Shown piece by piece: positions 13,656 through 16,615 of a DNA stretch of 16,615 nucleotides. The notes under the pieces are model-generated. The model was not told the origin of the DNA, made no database searches, and worked only from the letters and a program-made list of their open reading frames with translations. This stretch comes from CAZFAP01 sp964516325 (GTDB lineage Bacteria > Auribacterota > JABMQX01): the NCBI GenBank assembly GCA_964516325.1, contig CAZFAP010000111.1, positions 1-16,615 on the forward strand. The letters are read 5' to 3'. Position 1 is the stretch's first letter, and every line of letters starts with the position of its first letter. A program made the translations under genes and the position numbers.

Positions 13656-15632
13656 ATGAAAGCGAGGGATTTGTTAGCAGGCGTTCTTGTTGTTGCGGCG
13701 ACTATCGCACTCCTCTGCGACCGGACAGCGGCTCAAAACGCGGTTCCGATGCTGATCAACTACCAGGGAGAGCTGAGGTCGCCAAGCACGGGCGAGCCTG
13801 TGCCGGACGGGTCTTACGAGATGCTTTTCAGGATATACGATCTCGAATTGGGCGGCGCGCCTCTCTGGGAAGGGACGTATTCGAGCCTCAATGGCAATCC
13901 GGTCCAGGTCACGCGCGGAATATTGAGCGTCATCCTGGGATCCGGGACCGGCAACGAGCTGAGCAGTTCAATCTTCAATGGAGCAGACAGGTGGCTGGAG
14001 ATAAGGGTAGGAGCCGAGACCCTGTCGCCGAGGCAGAGGATAACGTCGGTCTCGTACTCCTTGGTCTCCGAGAACAGCCGGCTGCTCGGTGGCAAGCAAG
14101 CCTCGGAGTTTGCGGGGTCAACGCATCCTCATTTGGGCAGCGACATTACTTCGGGCACCGTCGCAGAAGCGCGTATTGACCCGCTCATAACCAGGGATAC
14201 CGAGAAAGACGCCGCCATAACGGCTCATGCCGCCATCTCCAACGCTCATCACGCGCGATATACGGACGTAGAGGCGGTCGCAGCGATGGGGGCGAAAGCC
14301 GACACCAATCCTCTCAATCACGACAAGACGACAAGCCTTGCCTGGACGAGCATCACATCGGTTCCGGCTGGGTTCGCCGACGGGATTGACAATGACAGCG
14401 GCGGAGACATAACGGGCGTCACCGCCGGGGCGGGTCTGACAGGCGGAGGCGCCAGCGGCGATGTTGCCCTGTCGGCAGTGTTTGGGGGCACAGGCGCGGC
14501 GCCAACACTGGCCCGTTCCGACCACAATCACGATGCAACATACTGGACCCTCACCGGCAACACCGGCACCTCCGGAACCAACTTCCTTGGCACAACGGAC
14601 AGCCAACCCCTGGACCTGCGGGTCAACAGTGTCCGCGCCCTTCGCTTGGAACCCAACGCGACAAGCACCAACATCATCGCGGGTTATGCCGGCAATGCTG
14701 TCACCGCGGGCGCCGTCGGGGCCACCATCGCCGGCGGGGGCCTGAGCATCAATACAAATTTGGTGACCGACGATTACGGCACAGTCGGAGGCGGAGGAGG
14801 TAATCAGGCCGGGGACAGCGCGGGGGGCACGGCGAATAAACGCTACGCCACGGTTGCCGGGGGCCTTCAGAACACCGCCAGCGGTGTCTTCGCCACAGTC
14901 GGCGGGGGCGGGGGAAACACCGCCAGCGGCTCGAACGCGACCGTCGGCGGGGGCACGCAGAACACCGCCAGCGGGGACTACGCGGCCGTCGGCGGGGGCA
15001 CGCAGAACACCGCCAGCGGGCAGTTTGCGACTGTCGGCGGGGGCAGGTGGAACACCGCTGGAGGTGATGATAGCTTCGCCGCCGGGCGCAAGGCAAAGGC
15101 GGTCCACGTGGGTGCCTTCGCTTGGGCTGACTCGAACGACCTCGACTTTTCCTCGACCGCCAATAACGAGTTCAGCGCCCGCTGCACCGGCGGAGCAAGG
15201 TTCGTTTCGGCTATTGACGGCAGCGGCAGCCCCACCGCGGGAGTCAGCCTCGCCGCTGGCGGTGGGTCATGGTCAAGCATAAGCGACCGGACCCTTAAAG
15301 ACAACTTTTCTCCCGCAAGCGCAAGAGAAGTTCTTGCGAAGCTGGTGGCTGTGCCCATAACCGTCTGGAACTACAAGGCGCAAGATTATTCGATGCCCCA
15401 CATGGGGCCCATGGCTCAGGACTTCTACGCAGCTTTCGCCCTCGGTGAGGACGACAAGCACATCAGCACCGTTGACGCTGACGGCGTGGCCCTCGCCGCC
15501 ATCCAGGGGCTTCACGAGATGCTCCGCGAGAAGGATGCAGAAATTACGGCGATCAAAAAGCAGAACGCTAACTTGCAGGAGCGGCTGTCGGCGCTCGAAA
15601 AGCTCTTCGAGAGGCTGAGTGAGGAGCGATAA
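13656..15632 (+). CDS. Secreted fibre protein with YadA-like head repeats and C-terminal S74 chaperone, paralogue 2
   Basis: A 658-residue exported protein: signal peptide about 1-26, conserved block 27-160, the AHHARYTDVEAVAAMG segment near 197-212, then a Gly-rich beta region (LTGNTGTSGTNFLGT, RALRLEPN, GATIAGGGLS). Residues 397-480 are 15-residue NTASGxxATVGGGxx repeats like YadA/Hep_Hag heads. Residues 541-658 are a Peptidase S74 (endosialidase-chaperone) domain: SDRTLKD carries the Ser543/Lys548 pair with the S+5 lysine spacing of the known dyad, followed by MGPMAQDFY and a terminal coiled coil (KKQNANLQERLSALEKLFERL). In known S74 proteins this domain drives trimerisation and then cuts itself off. 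Expect a trimeric beta-rich fibre released after self-cleavage before Ser543. AAAGGAGG gives a strong ribosome site. It is likely co-transcribed with the gene 31 bp upstream. Confidence 0.9.
   Translation: MKARDLLAGVLVVAATIALLCDRTAAQNAVPMLINYQGELRSPSTGEPVPDGSYEMLFRIYDLELGGAPLWEGTYSSLNGNPVQVTRGILSVILGSGTGNELSSSIFNGADRWLEIRVGAETLSPRQRITSVSYSLVSENSRLLGGKQASEFAGSTHPHLGSDITSGTVAEARIDPLITRDTEKDAAITAHAAISNAHHARYTDVEAVAAMGAKADTNPLNHDKTTSLAWTSITSVPAGFADGIDNDSGGDITGVTAGAGLTGGGASGDVALSAVFGGTGAAPTLARSDHNHDATYWTLTGNTGTSGTNFLGTTDSQPLDLRVNSVRALRLEPNATSTNIIAGYAGNAVTAGAVGATIAGGGLSINTNLVTDDYGTVGGGGGNQAGDSAGGTANKRYATVAGGLQNTASGVFATVGGGGGNTASGSNATVGGGTQNTASGDYAAVGGGTQNTASGQFATVGGGRWNTAGGDDSFAAGRKAKAVHVGAFAWADSNDLDFSSTANNEFSARCTGGARFVSAIDGSGSPTAGVSLAAGGGSWSSISDRTLKDNFSPASAREVLAKLVAVPITVWNYKAQDYSMPHMGPMAQDFYAAFALGEDDKHISTVDADGVALAAIQGLHEMLREKDAEITAIKKQNANLQERLSALEKLFERLSEER
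14871..15065 (+). repeat. 45-bp tandem repeats encoding YadA-head-like units
   Basis: The sequence AACACCGCCAGCGG, or a near copy, recurs at 14871, 14916, 14961, 15006 and 15051, exactly 45 bp apart, encoding NTASG followed by ATVGGG-type residues. The units at 14961 and 15006 are nearly identical at the DNA level, so recombination or slippage could change copy number. The last unit is degenerate (NTAGG). Confidence 0.85.
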
Positions 15633-15638
15633 GACATC

Positions 15639-15672
15639 GGCGACCGTCGGTATTTGTCGTTGACAGGTCGCC
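15639..15672. repeat. Inverted repeat GGCGACC-N20-GGTCGCC between paralogues 2 and 3
   Basis: A perfect 7-bp inverted repeat, 6 bp after the stop of paralogue 2. Its loop contains the TTGACA of the next promoter. Without a U-tract it is not a standard terminator. It may act as an operator or as a weak hairpin separating the two transcripts. Confidence 0.35.
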
Positions 15673-15689
15673 CGCAGCCAGTGTACTTT
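15660..15689 (+). promoter_or_regulatory. Probable promoter of paralogue 3
   Basis: TTGACA (15660-15665), then TACTTT (15684-15689) after 18 bp. The -35 is perfect and shares the TTGACAGG start of the gdhA promoter; the -10 is weak. It sits 64 bp before the ATG, so paralogue 3 can be expressed separately from the first two. Confidence 0.4.
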
Positions 15690-15752
15690 GCTGCGCGCAG
15701 GAACACAAATCGGGTCACACGTAGAACAACCAAAAGCGAAGGGGGGTCAGAA

Positions 15753-16615
15753 ATGAAAACGTTTAACGCGCCTCGGTGCTTCCTTGTGTCACTCGCTCTT
15801 GTCCTCGTTCTTCCTCTTTTGGCAACCGCTCAAACCGCCGCGCCGATGCTCATCAATTATCAGGGGAAACTCAGGTCTCCGACGACGGGCGACCCTGTCC
15901 CGGACGGCGACTACGACATGGTCTTCCGAATCTACGACGTGCCGGGCGGCGGGAAGATGCTCTGGACTGGCACCCACTCGACCGCGAACGGAAATCCCGT
16001 GCGGGTCGCAAACGGGATATTCAGCGTCATTCTCGGTTCGGGGACTGGCAATGCCCTCGATCCTTCCGTCTTTGAGGGGGCAGACAGGTGGTTGGAAATC
16101 CAGGTCGGGAGCGAAACGCTATCGCCGAGGCATAGGATAGCCTCGGGGCCGTACGCCGTTAAGTCCGAGAACAGCCGGCTGCTCGATGGCAAAGAAAAGA
16201 AGGATTTCGCGCCGTCAGAGCACTCTCATTCGGGCAGCGATATCAAAGAGGGCACCGTCTCAGAAGAGCGGATTGACGAAGCGATAACGAGGGACACCGA
16301 GAAAGAAGCCAACATAGCGGCTCATGCGGCCATCGCCGATGCGCACCACGCGAGATATACGGACGCTGAGGCAGTCGCCGCCATGGGGGCGAGGGCGGAT
16401 ACCAATCCCCTCAACCACGACAAGACAACAAGTCTCCCCTGGGGAAGCATCACGTCCATCCCGGCCGGATTTGCAGACGGAGTTGATAACGACAGCGGCG
16501 GCGCATCCTGGTTGCTGACCGGGAACACTGGGACCTCCGGCGCCAACTTCCTTGGCACCGGCGATAACCAGGCCCTTGAGTTGCGGGTCAACGGCGTCCG
16601 CGCTTTCCGCCTGGA
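15753..16615 (+). CDS. Secreted fibre protein, paralogue 3 (partial, runs off window)
   Basis: Open from ATG 15753 to the window end (287 codons plus 2 nt, no stop). GGGGGG lies 7 nt before the ATG. It has a signal peptide (LVSLALVLVLPLLATAQ), then the same block as the two genes upstream (APMLINYQGKLRSPTTGDPV, YDMVFRIYD, GIFSVILGSGTGN, DRWLEIQVG, SRLLDGK), AHHARYTDAEAVAAMG, NPLNHDKTTSLPWGSI and WLLTGNTGTSGANFLGTGD. The last segment matches paralogue 2 and not paralogue 1, so an S74-type ending is the best guess for the missing part. Over the first 36 residues of the mature block it differs from paralogue 2 at 8 positions, whereas paralogues 1 and 2 differ at only 2; the third is therefore the more diverged N-terminus despite sharing the paralogue 2 middle. 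Confidence 0.88.
   Translation, partial: MKTFNAPRCFLVSLALVLVLPLLATAQTAAPMLINYQGKLRSPTTGDPVPDGDYDMVFRIYDVPGGGKMLWTGTHSTANGNPVRVANGIFSVILGSGTGNALDPSVFEGADRWLEIQVGSETLSPRHRIASGPYAVKSENSRLLDGKEKKDFAPSEHSHSGSDIKEGTVSEERIDEAITRDTEKEANIAAHAAIADAHHARYTDAEAVAAMGARADTNPLNHDKTTSLPWGSITSIPAGFADGVDNDSGGASWLLTGNTGTSGANFLGTGDNQALELRVNGVRAFRL

Noticed and set aside
14871..15065. CRISPR array
   Set aside because: The regular 45-bp periodicity is a protein-coding repeat in frame; there are no unique spacers and no cas genes.
14118..15107. 329-codon minus-strand frame opposite paralogue 2
   Set aside because: Its repeats (PADGR, AGGVLRAP) are only the reverse reading of the YadA-like DNA repeats.
11396..16615. 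Phage tail-fibre module of a prophage
   Set aside because: All three proteins have Sec signal peptides and no structural, lysis, integrase or packaging genes are in the window.

Overview
The window reads as a piece of a high-GC bacterial chromosome, probably from an uncultivated lineage. The evidence is indirect. There are bacterial Shine-Dalgarno sites, TTGACA-type promoters and sigma-54 enhancer-binding architecture. There are also very large secreted proteins with lamin-tail (LTD), CotH and calcium-binding modules, of the sort seen in Planctomycetes/Verrucomicrobia-like and other candidate-phylum genomes. I cannot name the phylum from sequence alone. No phage, CRISPR, tRNA or rRNA gene was found.

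Region 1 (1-5426) is a nitrogen-control module. On the minus strand lies an NrpR-type repressor (2-oxoglutarate-sensing, best known from methanogenic archaea). Downstream of it, on the same strand, is a NifA-like sigma-54 activator whose N-terminus carries a degenerate KaiC/RadA-like domain. Divergent from nrpR is gdhA, NADP-type glutamate dehydrogenase. The shared nrpR-gdhA intergenic region holds a strong promoter (TTGACA-N17-TAACAT). Just downstream of its predicted start are alternating GAAA/TTTC half-sites spaced 11 bp apart, and several short dyads lie nearby, a plausible repressor target. The likely logic is that carbon/nitrogen status, read as 2-oxoglutarate, controls ammonium assimilation through gdhA, with both a repressor and an activator encoded beside the target. 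No nif genes are in view.

Region 2 (5427-10528) begins with a non-coding stretch that ends in a strikingly foldable RNA-like element (5686-5757): an 8-bp closing stem around three hairpins. It lies directly upstream of a 1,488-residue secreted multidomain protein with two LTDs, a CBM-like module, a CotH-kinase-like domain, Ig/FN3 modules, a malectin-like module, an EF-hand/TSP3-like calcium-binding stretch and a C-terminal beta domain. Seven bases after its stop comes a broken second LTD gene.

Region 3 (10529-11395) is a leftward flavodoxin-family gene and an intergenic gap.

Region 4 (11396-16615) is a tandem array of three paralogous secreted, fibre-like proteins; the third runs off the window. 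They share a signal peptide plus a roughly 200-residue N-terminal block but differ downstream. The first has 99-residue tandem repeats and no S74 domain. The second has YadA-head-like 15-residue repeats and an S74 intramolecular chaperone/autoprotease with its Ser-Lys dyad. The third resembles the second as far as it can be read. They look like modular cell-surface appendages or adhesins built by duplication and C-terminal exchange.
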